Source: Balanoglossus misakiensis (taxonomy: Eukaryota > Hemichordata). Taken from it: a DNA stretch of 64,000 nucleotides. This document shows positions 1 to 14,124 of the stretch, piece by piece. Positions within the stretch are counted from its first letter, which is position 1. Each line of letters opens with the position of its first letter. The notes beneath the pieces were generated by a model. It was not told the DNA's origin, ran no database searches, and was given only the letters and a program-made list of their open reading frames with translations. The DNA lies in assembly GCA_040954595.2 (NCBI GenBank), contig CM082585.2, positions 7,006,001-7,070,000 of the forward strand, in the 5' to 3' direction. A program made the position numbers and the translations under genes.

Positions 1-441
1 CGCGTAGACTATGATTTGTTTTGAATGGTTTATGCCTATCTGCCAAAGTAAACACGCCTACGGTCACGGGAGACCAACAGTCCCGATAGAGCCCTTGATA
101 TAAACGCGTTTAAAGTGTGAGATGTCCACGCACAACCATGGTTATGGTGATACTAGTAACTTAAACTTAGGCCAAGGAGGGGAAAAGTGTTGCACGCGGA
201 TAGTTTTGCTTGGGCAAGAGGGGTGACGGGGAGTTTTATTAATTGTTTATAAACTAGTTTTCCAAATTATTGTAATAGCTGAGGATACAAACGAACAAAG
301 TTATATTCACTGGCAAATGAGCTTATGCATGGGAAGTAAGGAAAGTTCGCAGTCTGAGTCCGATCTGAAAGATAGTTAATAGTGCCATCAGTGGTAGCGC
401 ACGGAGAAATATATTAAATCGAAATTGGATTTTCAATTCAA

Positions 442-459
442 AACAACAACAACAACAAC
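442..459. repeat. (AAC)6 trinucleotide microsatellite
   Basis: Six tandem AAC units in otherwise unique sequence. Similar short CAA runs occur at 14101-14124 and 34606-34627. Confidence 0.9.
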
Positions 460-3400
460 TTTTTTGTTAGATTTCTGATTTCTGAGCTTGGCATGCCCTG
501 CAGGTAGAGTCCACAAACAGTAGTGATGCGTACTGTAGTATGACGTGAAGCACACAACAACAAAACAGGTTTCATATACGTCATAACCACGCAATTAGGT
601 GTCCACTCGGGACTATAATCTCCACAATATTCGACTCATTAAAAAAGTACATAGTTGAACCAGTAAATTCATCAACACCATCGATCGAGTATCATTGTAG
701 TATATAGCCACCGACGTGTGACGCACAGGATTCCTCTCGCGGTTACAATGTTGCTATTTAGCATCTCTTTCCCCGGCGGAAACAGTGAGAATTAAATTGG
801 TGCAAAATGAATCCAGTTAGCCTACCAACAAAAAAATCATCTTTAGTATAGGATATGCATCATCCGTACCCGTGCATCCCAGATTTGGTATAAAAGAAGT
901 ATGTTTCCCCTTGCCAACACAGCTAAGCTGAGCAACGTCATATCCGTACTGCTGGATAATCCCCTGACGTATTGAACATACGAATGGTGTTATTTTCAGC
1001 ACATTTCTAAGTACATAATTATAATAGGTGCCACTGTCCCATTTTATCGTCAGGTTTAGGGAGCTTTCAGTTATAAAGGAAAGAGGTGGTCTGGATGAAC
1101 TTGGGATAACTTAGGACTGAAACTGCCGTTGATTACAGGTCAAATCGCACACGCAATCATTAATTGTATTGCTAAAAGTCTCGCTTCTACTGCCACGGTT
1201 GTCCCTTCTCTTGTCACTTCAGCATGACAGACCTAAGAAAATTATACACTCCATGTGCCCCGGTGTTTTAACTACAGTACTCTGTTCCTTGACTCAATCA
1301 GTTTTGAACATTGCAACAGCACGTGTGTGATTCATTTTGACAAGGGGGTGACCTTTGTGACCTTTCACCGAGGCGGATGGCTACATTGCCGCAAGCCCGA
1401 GTGAGACGTCAAAACCACGTGTTAGGCCGGCGGTGCAATGTTCGGAGCACGTGTCCACAGTAGCCTCTTGACGATAGGGCTCCCGTTAACGACGACGGCC
1501 CCGGGACGTCGAATTGAGTGTTTTCTCAAAATCCCCACTAGCCAAGTACCTTTGCATTTTAATGCTGTTACTTTCTGTCAAAAGCACTCTTGTAAACCTC
1601 TGCTTGAGTTAAATCGTTTTGCCGTTATATAGGCCTATGTTTTCATTGCTGGGCCGAATAATTCAACATGACCGTCAAACAGGAAGTTGTTTATGGTATC
1701 AAAAGTGACGGTTCAGTTCACGACTGATACCGGGCCGTTGACATTCAATTGCTTTTACTCTGATAACCTGTGGAGGAGTGACTTTGTCGATTACTGGCTG
1801 TTTAAACTTGAATATTGTTCTGTGTCGTACAGGAAAGATTGAAACATTTTGCGGTTAGAATGGTAGGCATATTTATTACATTTGCCGAACTTGTACCATT
1901 TGGCTTCATAGTGATAGATTTGTTTAGTCTTAGCAGGAGTGCTAGTGTTATAATTAAACCTCATGCTCTCCCCGACTCACTTTGGGCGGGCAAATCATAG
2001 AGCTTTAGGCGCAAAGCCACTTATTGCGCATGCCCTCTAGGAGGTGAAATTCTGACATCCACAGAAGTTAATTACTTCAAATGTTTGCCCCGAGGTGATA
2101 TCTGTCACGGCCAGGACTGGGCTTCAAGAAATGCACCATATTCATTCCAATTTAGACAGGTGTCCGGGCCCAAGGCACACGATTGCTTAATCTGTGGGGA
2201 CAGGAAAACTGATGTAGACGACAGCAAACGTGTAATTGAAATTCAATCCGATTTAATTTGTTCAAGAGACAGGTGACTGACGAATCACGTAGCTGACACG
2301 TAAGAATAACACATCGACAGCACCATCCAAATGGAACTATTAGAAAATAGAGCCCCGTCGCAAATTTCATCTCTCGACTCACATCCTCTTACTAGAAATT
2401 GGCATTTAAGTTTTTACTTCATAAAAATTCGCCATTATTAACATTTAAGACAGGTACAGCTAAGAAAATGGGAAAATTATGTATTGTATTTAATTACATA
2501 TTTGTTTGACACTTCTATGTTTGTTTTGTGCGGTGTTCACAAAAAACGTGGCACGAATTAACAACTGCTGTTTTCTCATCGTGTCCAAACGACCTTGTTT
2601 GATTCTGAAAAAAAAAGATAGGAAAATGGATGTGTACTGTGTAATGGCTTCACGCGTCTTTTCCGCGGGAAAAGCAAATTCCCTCCAATGGAAGCGGATG
2701 AAACAGAGGATGTGGGAAGCAGGATGTGAAGCAGTGTGTGTCAAACGTGAATTCTCAGTGTAGGGAATGCTTAATACCCTCTGATAAAATCAATAAGTAA
2801 GAACTTTCGTGATTTTTGGCTATGGGCTTGGCTAGGCTAGGATTTCCGATCTCAGGATCTACTGCAATACTTACAACAGCGACAAAACTATACCCTCACC
2901 ATGCATTAATTCAGCGATACTATAATGCCGGAGAGATTTTCACGAGATTTATTTTATGATGACTTTGCTAAGCCCACGCACGAAAAGTCACTCAGTACAG
3001 GTACATTGTAATAGGTCTCCGATCCATTGCAGCATTGCCACCCAACAGAGTGACTCGATATATGAAATTAACTTTTTGCGTTGGAACATGACTTGTGAAG
3101 TTGGCTCATTGGGTTTTTGACCATACTTTGTGGTTCAGTATTAACTGCAGATGGCACCTTTCTACATTTTAGCACGGAGGCACTTTTTGTTAGTCAAGGA
3201 AACATTTGAAGTCTTCGGGGCACTCTTACATTAGCGTGATTAGTGGTGAGATGCGGTGTTTGCTTTGCATCAGGCGTAAGAGATGGTGAATAGACACATT
3301 TAAATATTAAATGTGCCGACAGCACCAGAGACTTGTGCACATGTGACCACGGTAGTTTGCGGATTGCTTTGTGTGGTTTGCGGCGGTCGCAGCGCATGGT

Positions 3401-3517
3401 GAATGTTCTGTGCTGTTCACGACTCGGGGAACTACTTTGTCGGCAAGATATCCTTCGTCAGAAAAGTGCATTGAGCACGTCAGCGTTAGGGGGCGTTCAG
3501 TTCTTGTAGCCGAGGGA

Positions 3518-3528
3518 GGGGGGGGGGG
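3518..3528. repeat. Poly-G tract
   Basis: Eleven consecutive G bases. Similar tracts lie at 20174-20185 and 31789-31800, and a C tract at 15826-15842. Their true lengths are uncertain because homopolymers are prone to assembly error. Confidence 0.85.
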
Positions 3529-4608
3529 ATTCTTCAACATCAGAGTGTTGTCCATGCTATACTGTGCACTTCTTTTTGGATGCGAATAATAAGACAAATA
3601 AAATATAAGTACGTTTTGATTTCTTTTTGCGAGAGAATTGTGATACTTGCATTGCCAAACTACCGTTAATTCACATAGCATGCAAATTTGCATTGGGGAG
3701 GAATCGTCGAATGTTACTTTCCACCAAGGGATGGGTCACTAAAATCTGGTGATAGATGAGAAGTGTCAAGTTATTTCACAAGCGAAAGGGCGACCCACCC
3801 CGCGTCCAATTAATGAACTCTCCCTTTGCTACTGTGCGTCGATACCAATAAGCAAATCCTTGAACGCAATGGCAGATGCCCCAAAGCGCTTTTTTATTTT
3901 GTGTTACAGTAGCACGAAGGAATTGGGGAAAAAATACCGCGTTTGAAAGAGAAAATGACGTTCCGTAGCTGTTATGCGATGCCATGAGAATGGATTATTA
4001 GCTACCATAAGATTACAATCGTTCGGTCGTATTTACACCTCTGAAGCACACACTTTGTGCGCGCAGCAGCAGGCAACAGGATGATATCCACGCAGGGGCC
4101 TACGAGTTTTTTTCCACGTCCACACGTCTTACAACAGACAACCTTTACTTCTTGGGAAGCGGAGAAAGGACCAGGAGATGCACTAGCAACCGTTAAGACG
4201 TCCGCACGCACTAGCCTCACCGGTTAGATCCGCCTGAGTGCCCCGTAGGGTACATGTATATAGCGATACCGGTATAATTATATCTTTACCATTGTAAAAC
4301 TGTAGAGGCGCGGTATTTTCTGGGCTTCGGGTCCTAAATGGACAATTTTTCCTCTCTGCCCGACTCTCCAACAACACCTTTGCGGATATTCTCCATGCGC
4401 AACATTTCATTATTTATAGCTTTCTTTTAAATTCAAGATCACTGCCCAGACACGGGTTGTGGAAATAGGTCCAGCATGGGGTCGACCACTTCTAGATTGG
4501 ACTTCCTATTTTGTCAGTTAGAATGACGCAAATGGAAACATATGTATTGTCATTCCTTCAAGAAAATAACATTTCCGCCGGGAGAATCGCGAGAAAACGG
4601 AGCTCGCG

Positions 4609-4616
4609 TGACGTCA
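4609..4616. promoter_or_regulatory. Consensus CRE (TGACGTCA)
   Basis: A perfect palindromic cAMP-response element, the known site for CREB/ATF bZIP dimers. There is no nearby gene to assign it to, so function is inference only. Confidence 0.3.
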
Positions 4617-7534
4617 CCAAAATAGTAACTGCACTGAAAGATGCCTGGGCCCTCTATTGTAATAATTGTGTGAATATCTCATTCTGTTCACACCATTGGG
4701 TGTGGTCTATTGTCCGGCACCATAAAAATATTGTTGTTATCAACGTTGTTTTTCACTTTATCAGTCACTTGATTGGTTCACGTCCATTCACTTAAAAATA
4801 TGAACATTCACATTCAAAATTCCGAATGGGACGAGACAATGCTATTAATGATGTTCAAATTTGCTTGTCACGCATTTTAAATTAGGCGACACTGTTCCAT
4901 GCTGAATATACCAAGAACTGAAAACGATCTTTTTTGCAAATAGAACCTTTCTAACGATTTGTTATCTTCGATCTTCAAATGACCATGTCCATATTTATAT
5001 AGCTATATTTAATAAGATAACCGCACAGCAAAATTGCCCTTGTCAATGCAAGGAGCCAGAAATGACAAATCGCGAGAAATGACTAAAATAGTAAACAGTC
5101 TTTCTTATGCACATTAAAATATACGATATGCATGACCATGTGAAAAATGCACGGTTCCCGCGTTTTAAAGCTCTATGAAGAGATTTACTGTCCATTTATG
5201 AAGCAATTGGACTTTGATATGGCAGGTTATGAAAAATTAACGACTTCACGTGGCGCGGGCCTTCACTTGGAAGGTAGTGTCGCCACTGAAGCAGTGAGCG
5301 ATGGTTTTGTTGTCGGCCTCGTATATGCATCAACAGATTTATACGATCACCAATAAAGTTCGCGCCAAAACATGCATTTTAATGTGTGCTTTTAAGCACG
5401 ATTCAGACTTTTGCTTTCATATTGGCTCGGCAAACGAGTATTTTAGGCCACCCAAATGAACGTATATTTTTTATGTTTCTTTGGCATGGATTACTATCTA
5501 AATCAATGGGATTGCTCCTGGAAGGACTTATAGGGTTCACCCTGCTTTCGAAATTCGCAAGACGGGTCACACTGACTTCAATTTGCTTTCCTCGACGGTT
5601 GTGGTGATGGTTCTAATGGTGAGGGGTCTGTCATTTTCTGTAGCCAGACAGGCATCTTTTTTTCCGGGCCGAGACCCATAGGAGATTGTACCAGACCCAC
5701 AAGGGCGATTGCACCGCGCCATGCGGTTGGGACGATAGGTTGTTTTGGCCTGAAGATGATCATTACTTTGTGCCTGTTACGAGCTCCTGATTTGAACTCT
5801 CTATAGTTATAGCGTTTGTCGATAACAAGGCGCTGTCATACAAAGTCATTGTACTCGTTCTCAACCCGCTCTCATCATTTATTACAAGCGTGTCAATCAA
5901 TAGTCTCTCTTCTTGCCTCCAAGCAATATGGCGGCCACAACATGCAAATATCATTCCACGCATGCAAAATTCAATGATACTATTCACAGTTTAGAATGAC
6001 TGAGAAAAACGAGCGGTTTACATCAGGGCAAGGCAACAACATATTTAAAGGTTTGTTGTCTGGGAATGCCATGGTTTATGAAGATCTAAGCCTTTTTTCT
6101 CGAGGATACACATAATCTTATAGAAATGTCACGTCTCAACCTGATCACCTCCGGACGCGCTCTTGTGTATGCTGATTTGTGCATGTACTTCGTGTTCACA
6201 AAGACTGGGATCTTGTTTTCGTTTCTGAAAGTTCTGTTGCACATTGTACGCATTCAAACCAAAAGGCATGAAGCCATTACTATTTTCCATCTGGTACGTA
6301 GCCGTGGGTATTTAGCATATCAAAGCTTTTGAATTGTGATCGACGTCAATCAGTGGGGGACTCAAATGCTAATATAGCGACCAACCAATAGAATGAAGTC
6401 ATCGAATGACCATCTGGAGCTGGGTGAACTTTTTCCCCGTAGCCACCCCGTGAAAATTAACACCTGTCTCCGGCTGGATCTTAACTTGTCGTGGTAACTG
6501 TGACTAAACTTTGCATGGTACGATCGCACACGTCCGTGATTTTATGTATAATACAACATGTAGAGAGAAATTCTCTATGGCTTGCTCGTGATCTTTTCCT
6601 TCACACCGGTTTCAAGCTGATTCGCGCAAAATAATGCGGCGGTAACGGTATCAGTGCCTGCGCCGCTCATCAACAATGTGAGTCCAACACCTTCGTTTCA
6701 AACAGATATTACAGCTCTTGTCCTTACTTGTAGAAGAGAAATGAAACTCGAATGAGTTCGTGCTTCGATCGTTGTTCCTGACTAATGTGCGGCAAATTAG
6801 ATAAAAATCGATCAAGCTATCTCTTGAATGACTGCAAACGTGACGAGAATAATGTTCTCAGTCTGAGCTAAATTTTCTCGATGAAAGTTCCGGAATACCG
6901 ACACTTCGAGTGGCGTACTAGTATTCTCTTACATTAAAGCCCTTGAAAATGAAAACTTACCATTTTAGACTTGGAAATTCAAAGTGACCGTTCTCCCATC
7001 GTAATACTTGCAATAACTCCCATATTGTAGATATTTAATATATTTTGACAAAATGAAGAGGAAAATACCTTGGCTTGGCATTAAAATGTACTGAATCATT
7101 GCATAAGTTTGAATTCTGAAATGTTATCAAAATTGGTCAGAAGGTGTTTTTTTCATATATTTCCTTGTTCTATTTCCGACTTTCAAGTGAACAAAACCAT
7201 TTCCCTTCCTATTCCCGATGATTACACTTTGGCAACTTAAGAACCGCATATAATTATATTGCAAGATTAAAAGACTCTGTGTACCGTTTCCAATTTCTTG
7301 CAAATTCACAAGTAGTCGACATAAATGGTTGTCGTTATCGCTGGTGTGGATAAATTGTTTTACTGCTTTTTGCGTAATGGGGGTTGTCCTACATAAAATC
7401 CACTCTCACAACGAACGAACCCCAGCGGAAAAAAACCCACGATTCTGGAACGTGACAAGCGAAACGACAGCGCTGCAACCCCTGATGGCGTTGCCTTGGA
7501 AACCACTGCCGCGCGATTGCTTGTGTCCCCGTGC

Positions 7535-7542
7535 TGACGTCA
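7535..7542. promoter_or_regulatory. Consensus CRE (TGACGTCA)
   Basis: Second perfect CRE palindrome, in a locally CpG-rich patch (about 7.4-7.6 kb) with no recognisable gene. Confidence 0.3.
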
Positions 7543-10500
7543 ATCGTGGCAGGGCTGTGCAGTTTCTTAAAATAGCCCGGCGTTGGATTTCCCGAAGATA
7601 ACTCCTATACAACAACGGCGAGGCAGATAATAATGTATTTTACAGCCGCCTGTGTATATAGATGGTTTTGATGAACACCACGAGTGTGCTCAAGTGGTTT
7701 GTTTCGTCATCGCAAAGAGAGTTGATACACGGAATTCATTCACTGCGTCGTCCAGTGTAATCCGTGCGAGTCTGGTGCATGACAACAGAATGCTAATTGC
7801 ACCAGACTGCAAATGTGGTGTTTTCGCATCAAAAAGTAATAAGACATTGACTGTTCATAAACAACAAATTCCGTCCCCAACATTGAACGAGACATATTTC
7901 TTGGCGTTGCTCTAACTGGCGTCGCCAGATTTGAACTGAATGTGCCCCATGTTAGGGATTCAGCCAATCACCTCTCGGGGATCTGCAGTATGAAAGATCT
8001 CGGTATCGATTTTTTTGGAATCGTTGCGTAATCTATTATGTGCCATAAAATCCAGACACATAGCAGCTGTTCAAGATGGATTTTTTTTTGTGTGTGAGTC
8101 AGCGTGAAAAGTCCAAGCCTTGTGTTTGTGACTGATTCTTTTTCTCTGCATGTTCAGATAAGAGACAAAGCGATGTTGTTTTACCTCGATGGCAGAGTTG
8201 GCATTTTAAAGGGGTCAGTGTTGGCTTAGCTCATTGCGAGATCTCGCGGGACTTTGTTTATTACCGTTTCAACGGGTTGCTGTCCATGTCATGTCTTACA
8301 AGTCGAGCTTTGTATGTAACTAGAATAGGCGCAGAGTTTAACAAAATGTGACTTTTGTGACGTTTACGATGGTCGGCCATGCTTTGTTAGGTCTTGTGTC
8401 CATCCTCGGTATACATGTATGCTGTGTCTGCAAGCACGAAAAAACAACAACCAAATTTTAGGAGCCTCATTGAAATGTCAAAATACTGCAATTTTTATTA
8501 TGTCCACTCTGTGTCACGTGAAATCCTGTCTGAAAATATGTATTCAACACCGCTGTTTCCCACACTAGCAATTATCCCCGCTTATGCAACTCACGCTATT
8601 GATCACAGAACCATCTGTTACATATGGCGAGATTTCTCAGCAAGGTTTAATCAAACCCCGCAATCATTTGGGTCGTCTCGACATACATGTAATTCAGCAA
8701 AGCTTCGCAGGAACCTATATTCCATGTCAATTGAAAGTGAGATGTTCGAGGATCAGCCGTAGGGGGTGAGTCCGATTATAGATTTCAGGAGGTGTTCTCC
8801 GATCTGAAACGTCGGACTCCAAAGACGCATTTCACTCTAGAAACGTGCGCGTCCTATCAGCATGCCGTGGGCGTCTTCACTGGGAACCAAGGCTCCGCCG
8901 CGAGGAATACAGCGGAAACGTCAATCCGGTCGTCAAAGCACACCGCCTTCTCCCAATACTAAACCACCAACACCGATGGCGGATTGAGACTCCTACGTTA
9001 GAACTCGCTGTAATATCACAGGATATCCAGAAGCTGTGATGTCTGCATCACGGTTACCTTAGAAACCCCAGCCCCGAGTGCGCGTGGATTTTAATAATAA
9101 AAACGGGTTATTTCTTAGAAAGTCAAATTGCAAACCCCTGTAGTCACTTATGGAGTCAGTGTTCCTTCTTGATTTCGAGAAACGGTAAAAAGGAACAATA
9201 TTTTCATGTGATTAAAAGGCTGGGATAAACAAGCCCTTTCAAGCAGAAATAACAAGACGTATATTTAGAGTGACAGCCCTTAGCCGCAGAAAACCGAAAC
9301 TTCCCATTTCGGTGTGTAGTAGCGTTAAATTAAATAAAATAGTCAAAAGTTACAAATAGTTGAGCTTTAACAACGGATATGCAATATAATAAATATGTTT
9401 ATGGGGGTATCTGGGTTGAATTCATAGAATATATGAGTAAATTTGCAGACGATTCGAGGTCAAGAAAATGCAGAGTTGGTGGACAGTACATATACAGAGG
9501 TGTCAAACACGCATTCCATCTATCCCTGTATATCTCCATCCATCCTTTGCAAATGACACACAGTGACGACACCCTATTTGAGCGAAGTAACATCTGTCCA
9601 AACGACAGGGAAGTAATTTGACGTCGGGTAATTTCATCACACGAATACATATATCACTCTGGCAGTGGGTCCATTTAATAAGTCGAGCGGGCCATTCATG
9701 TAGTTTACCCTGAATTACTCGTAATTGTGAATTATGCTGCTGTCATCACGTCCTTCGTCCTGGCGTTTAAATGGATGAGATTCTATCAGAGTAGAATGGG
9801 GGAACACCGTCGATTGTTTAACTGTGAGGTTAAATTGATATCACCAGCTGTGTTAATGTCCCTAGTCGGTAACCGTATACCTTAAATATGACAGTATACT
9901 GATCGTGAAAGCATCTGAAAACAGATTTTGTGATTATGCCTGGGTTTTCCATATACTGTTGTTTGAGCTTATTTCAGGTGGTGGTACTAAAGCAACCGCC
10001 AATGGCTCAGCGGTAAATCATGCATCTAGATATACTCCCAACTAATCAAACAATATAATTGCCCACCTCAATTTTCGCGGACAATTAAAAGCCGTCGACT
10101 GTTGTACGCATATACATAAGGAACAGGGACCGCATCATACATGTAGATTCTTTTAAAGAGCTTGCGGAAATCATTAGGATGAATACACGTTAACCAACAC
10201 ACTTTTATGGCATTGTACGGCACCTAACTAAGTTTGTCCCGGGAACGCCATTAGCGAACGTGTCGCAGCACCATTTAATGTGAACTTTGGTGAATTAGAA
10301 ATAGCATATTCATTAATTTTTTTGTTGGACAGGAGACGCGATCTTCGCCCTTTCAAGTCCATTTGTCACCACGGCGACTTGAGACGAGCTTTATGAATTG
10401 TCTGTCAGTGTCTGTGAGGCGTACACATTTTTCTCATTAGGCAATAACACTACAGATGTCTGGAGGAAATGTTTTGAAATATTCATCGAAATTTGAGGTT

Positions 10501-12882
10501 TTCATGGAACTTACACAGACGTGGGGATTTGTAGTGATAAAAGGGGCTTAATTGTTCATGTATGTTCTGAATCCAGCGTCTTATCTCGGTCACATCCTAG
10601 TAGTATGCTGTACATTATTTAAGATATTACAACTTTGTAGCGACACTAGCGATCCGTCGACCATCCGACCAAACGCTACGAATTAACACGTTATAAAAAG
10701 CAACGTAGCCCACCCCCACCCTGACAAGGGTTCAACTACCGCACTGTAATTCAGGTCGGACTGTTATAAAATCTTGCACTAGTTATTTTACACTGAAAGC
10801 AACGACGCGGATTGCCGTGACGTCCCAGTGACGCAAAACCAATACCCTCTTCTTCTAAGCCATTAAACTTACTTATAAGACGATTAACTTCGGCGTGAAT
10901 CTTCGTAAAGGCCCGGGGCAAGTCCTCCCCATGGGCCACACTCCAAACAATCACAATCCCAAAGGGAGATAAATTTAATTGTGTTCAAGTTTAACTAACC
11001 GTGATTGCCCTTGCTGTTGCATTGAACTTGGCGGGCTCTCATTACGTGTACATCACGTGGCAAGAGTAACACCCAGGTATTCCAAAAGTGCATTCACTTG
11101 GCTATTAGGCGGAGTAAATTGAACCTGCCCGTATTCATTTCGGATTGCGTCTTAATAATAAATGACCGTCCCCAATTCACCTCCCCGGGGTTCACCTAGT
11201 TTTACTTCTGGTCGAGTCGACCAAACGCAGCTGTTTTCGTACCCCGAACCCAAATTCAAGCGAGTTCAGCGAATTCGATGCGGCCTTCCCCATTTTATCA
11301 TCACGGTTCCATCTTCCTGAATATTATGACGATGCATGGTCATATTGCATTCAGTTTTTTTGCACAACGACCCGCGATTTTTATCATCAATTTTCCGAGA
11401 AAAGTTACCTTGAGTAAAAATATGAGAAAGTTTGAGTCAGATTTTCGAGGTGCATAGGCCTAAACCAGAAACTTGGCGCACTTGGTTGTGCTACGGAGCA
11501 CTTTGACTTAGGTTTTCAATGATCCTTATTGTTGAAAGAAGTGCGATGGTTCGAGTCATGGCATATTCCCCGGGGAATATTTTACCTCAAGTAAATCGAT
11601 GAAAATCATTTATATAAAAGTGGCGTTGGAAAATGCTTTCTAGGAAATTCCCCGGCATTTAAAATTCTAACCGGAGATAACTGCCTCTTGATTGGGTCCA
11701 TTACTGAGAAATAGCGGAGGCGAGCGAAAAACATTAAGTCGTTACGCTTATCCTATTAAGACGCACGAGCTTAGATCGGAAGTAGGGAGAGCGATATGGC
11801 GATTTCTGAACGAAAGGGGGAAGAAGAAAAAAAGAGAGTTTTGCGTCATCTACTGAAATTAGTATTAATTCATTAATGCCCCATAGCTGCCACGTTCATC
11901 ATATAATTGATAACATAATTCAATCTTCTCTTTATCCTCAGTTGACAAACGACGCCATTTTGAATTTGTGAAGATTCTAACACACATGTGCGCATGGGCG
12001 GCTGAATAAACAGGTAGGCACCCGTTTATTATTTAATTTGTTCATCTTTAAATGTACAGCCACAATGAGAGGTTGATAGTATCTTTGTGTGTACCCATCA
12101 GTCTGCTCATTTACATTGACCAATCTATGTCCGAAAATAAAACCAGGAAAATAATGCAAAATAAATCAGCTGTTGTACGCGCACTGTGGTGCCGTCGACT
12201 TTGTCGTAGGGTTGAAAAGTATACACTATGAGTGAACCGAGAAGAAACTGATATTGCCGGTGGCCTTTCCAATTAACTTCTTTTGGACAGCAACCATTCG
12301 ATAAAGTTTTCTGGAAACTGGAGAGATCACAGTTGAATATTTGATTATTGAAGTCCAATTGTCGCCAAAACCTGTAGGTTGGAACAGATGATTAAACGTT
12401 GGTTTAGGACAGAGACATATTTAATTGAAGATCGGGTAGCGGGATCGCAAAATTATTATCCCTATAACTGCCTTTGAAATACCCGCGGGAACAAAACTTT
12501 TATAATTTGAGCGATGAATACGCTCGGATTTACTTTTACCCGGCGCTTTGAGTCTTCGCCAGTGTCCGTTTTCCAGTTCTGTCATTCGAGTAACAGAAAA
12601 CCATTTCTTCCTTAAGAGGATTTCTGCGCGCATGCAAAAAGCTGATAAACCATGAAGCAACCGCCGCTGGCCAGTGTCGTGTGTCTCGAAAAAAAAACCT
12701 GATTAAGGTATATAGACTTGTATTTTACGGGTTTCTTACGCGAAGCCGAGCGCACCAGTTCACGTGGCAAATAATTCAACGCAGAAACTAAATTGTGAGG
12801 TTTCCTCACGGGACGTCAAACACCCGGGATACACTTCCAATTTCCAATTCCGAACCTGAATCTCGCGCCGTGTTCACTCTAT

Positions 12883-12892
12883 ACCGGAAGTG
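12883..12892 (+). promoter_or_regulatory. ETS-family binding site (ACCGGAAGTG)
   Basis: Perfect match to the classical ETS consensus CCGGAAGT. A second site on the opposite strand (ACTTCCGGT) lies at 13123-13131, about 240 bases away. ETS sites in CpG-rich DNA are common at promoters of broadly expressed genes, but I see no gene start here, so the call is motif-level only. Confidence 0.3.
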
Positions 12893-13026
12893 CGTTATTT
12901 GAAATAGTCGCTCCTGAAATACCACGTTCCGTTCAGTTTTAATTGTTTTGATAACTACATGTACAGTTAAAAGACTCGAAAACTATTGTAGTGCACACTG
13001 TTTGTGAGTTGCACGATACTAGTTTT

Positions 13027-13076
13027 GGTTACTCAGACTCCGCTAAAGCGGAAGAAGCAGAGGAGTCTGGGTAACC
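13027..13076. repeat. Inverted repeat with 15-bp arms (hairpin)
   Basis: The arms are GGTTACTCAGACTCC at 13027-13041 and GGAGTCTGGGTAACC at 13062-13076, complementary at 14 of 15 positions. The 20-base interior begins next to a nested small palindrome (TCCGCT-AA-AGCGGA). It could be a fold-back transposon remnant or a structured RNA. It lacks the cloverleaf and box elements of a tRNA. Confidence 0.7.
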
Positions 13077-13122
13077 GAGACTACCATGTACCATGATACA
13101 AGACCCATCGCTCATATATCGT

Positions 13123-13131
13123 ACTTCCGGT
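13123..13131 (-). promoter_or_regulatory. ETS-family binding site, minus strand
   Basis: ACTTCCGGT is the reverse complement of the ETS consensus. It pairs with the plus-strand site at 12883-12892. Confidence 0.3.
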
Positions 13132-13634
13132 CACCAGATTCGTAACGGGTGCCTTCCGGTTCTTTTTCCACTTATTCAGGTATCACAACAGATATTAATA
13201 CAATCTAGACACTTTCCCCTCAAGTAAAACCCACCACATCGCCGTTTATATTGAATAATAAAATGAATTTTTCTACAAGTTGACGGCTTCGATGAACTGC
13301 ATTTCGGTGAAATGATAAAGTTGCACGTACGAATATGTCTTCAATTCGAACCCGTAATTGGCCATCTTCTCGTTTCATTTGCTGCAGCATAAGTGGATTA
13401 AAATTGTATTCCTCTCGTCATTTTGGTTTAAGACAAATTTAATGGAATCACATTTCTGAACGCTGTTTTGCAGACAAAATAATTGAACACTAGAAATCTA
13501 GAAATAATAGCGCAATATTCCAGCTGTCATTCGATATGATTCATTCATTTTAATAGAATTAGGCTAAATCGTATCTGGAAACAATTTGAAGTTTGAGAGG
13601 ACTATGTAGGAGATTGGAATGGGATATTTCATTT

Positions 13635-13648
13635 GTAGCCATGGTAAC
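13635..13648. promoter_or_regulatory. RFX X-box (GTAGCC-AT-GGTAAC)
   Basis: The sequence matches the known X-box consensus GTNRCC-N(0-3)-RGYAAC at every constrained position with a 2-base spacer. X-boxes bind RFX winged-helix factors and often lie in promoters of ciliary genes. No gene start is recognisable nearby, so it could be an enhancer site or chance. Confidence 0.4.
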
Positions 13649-14084
13649 CATGTGGCACTTTGAAAAGTCAAAGCAAATAATACAGTTTGTCTAGCAATGG
13701 GTACCTTTGGGAGATGCAAATGAATACGGCTATACATCTATAATTTGATGTCATGAATCATAAACGAACGCACTGATTATATTTACACACCGTATGTCAT
13801 CATCACGGTTTTAAAGTGAAAGGGATATTTTACTATCTGTGCAGCCTCGGGACATTGGGGGTACGCCTGATTGGGTCACATTCGATTTCTGCCCAGTTTT
13901 TTTTATCCATTCGCGCGAAAACGTATCAAAGTATCCCCCCCTCCCTGCTCTGGATCGGGACTACAAATGTATTTCATCAACTTTGCCTTGAAAGGGCCAC
14001 TATCTGTAACTTAGTTTTGTGCATCAATTTCGCTGTGAATCTAAATCTGCCTCGGTTTATTTTCATGATAGTCCGTCGGCTTGA

Positions 14085-14092
14085 TGACGTCA
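14085..14092. promoter_or_regulatory. Consensus CRE (TGACGTCA)
   Basis: Third perfect CRE palindrome in the window, immediately upstream of the CAA microsatellite. Function not established. Confidence 0.3.
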
Positions 14093-14100
14093 TGCTTCAG

Positions 14101-14124
14101 ACAACAACAACAACAACAACAACA
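14101..14124. repeat. (CAA)n trinucleotide microsatellite
   Basis: About eight perfect tandem ACA/CAA units. Confidence 0.9.

Larger units (their letters stand above)
1..12850. other. Noncoding region, no gene recognised
   Basis: I see no convincing gene on either strand. Open frames here are short (at most about 130 codons), lack recognisable domains and have no flanking splice pattern. The DNA is not obviously CpG-depleted. It contains a short (AAC)6 run at 442-459, an 11-base G run at 3518-3528, and consensus cAMP-response elements at 4609-4616 and 7535-7542. It probably represents intergenic or intronic regulatory DNA. An exon shorter than about 150 bases, or an untranslated RNA, could be missed by eye. 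Confidence 0.6.

Noticed and set aside
11550-11562. tRNA B-box-like GTTCGAGTC
   Set aside because: Flanking bases do not pair and no cloverleaf can be drawn.
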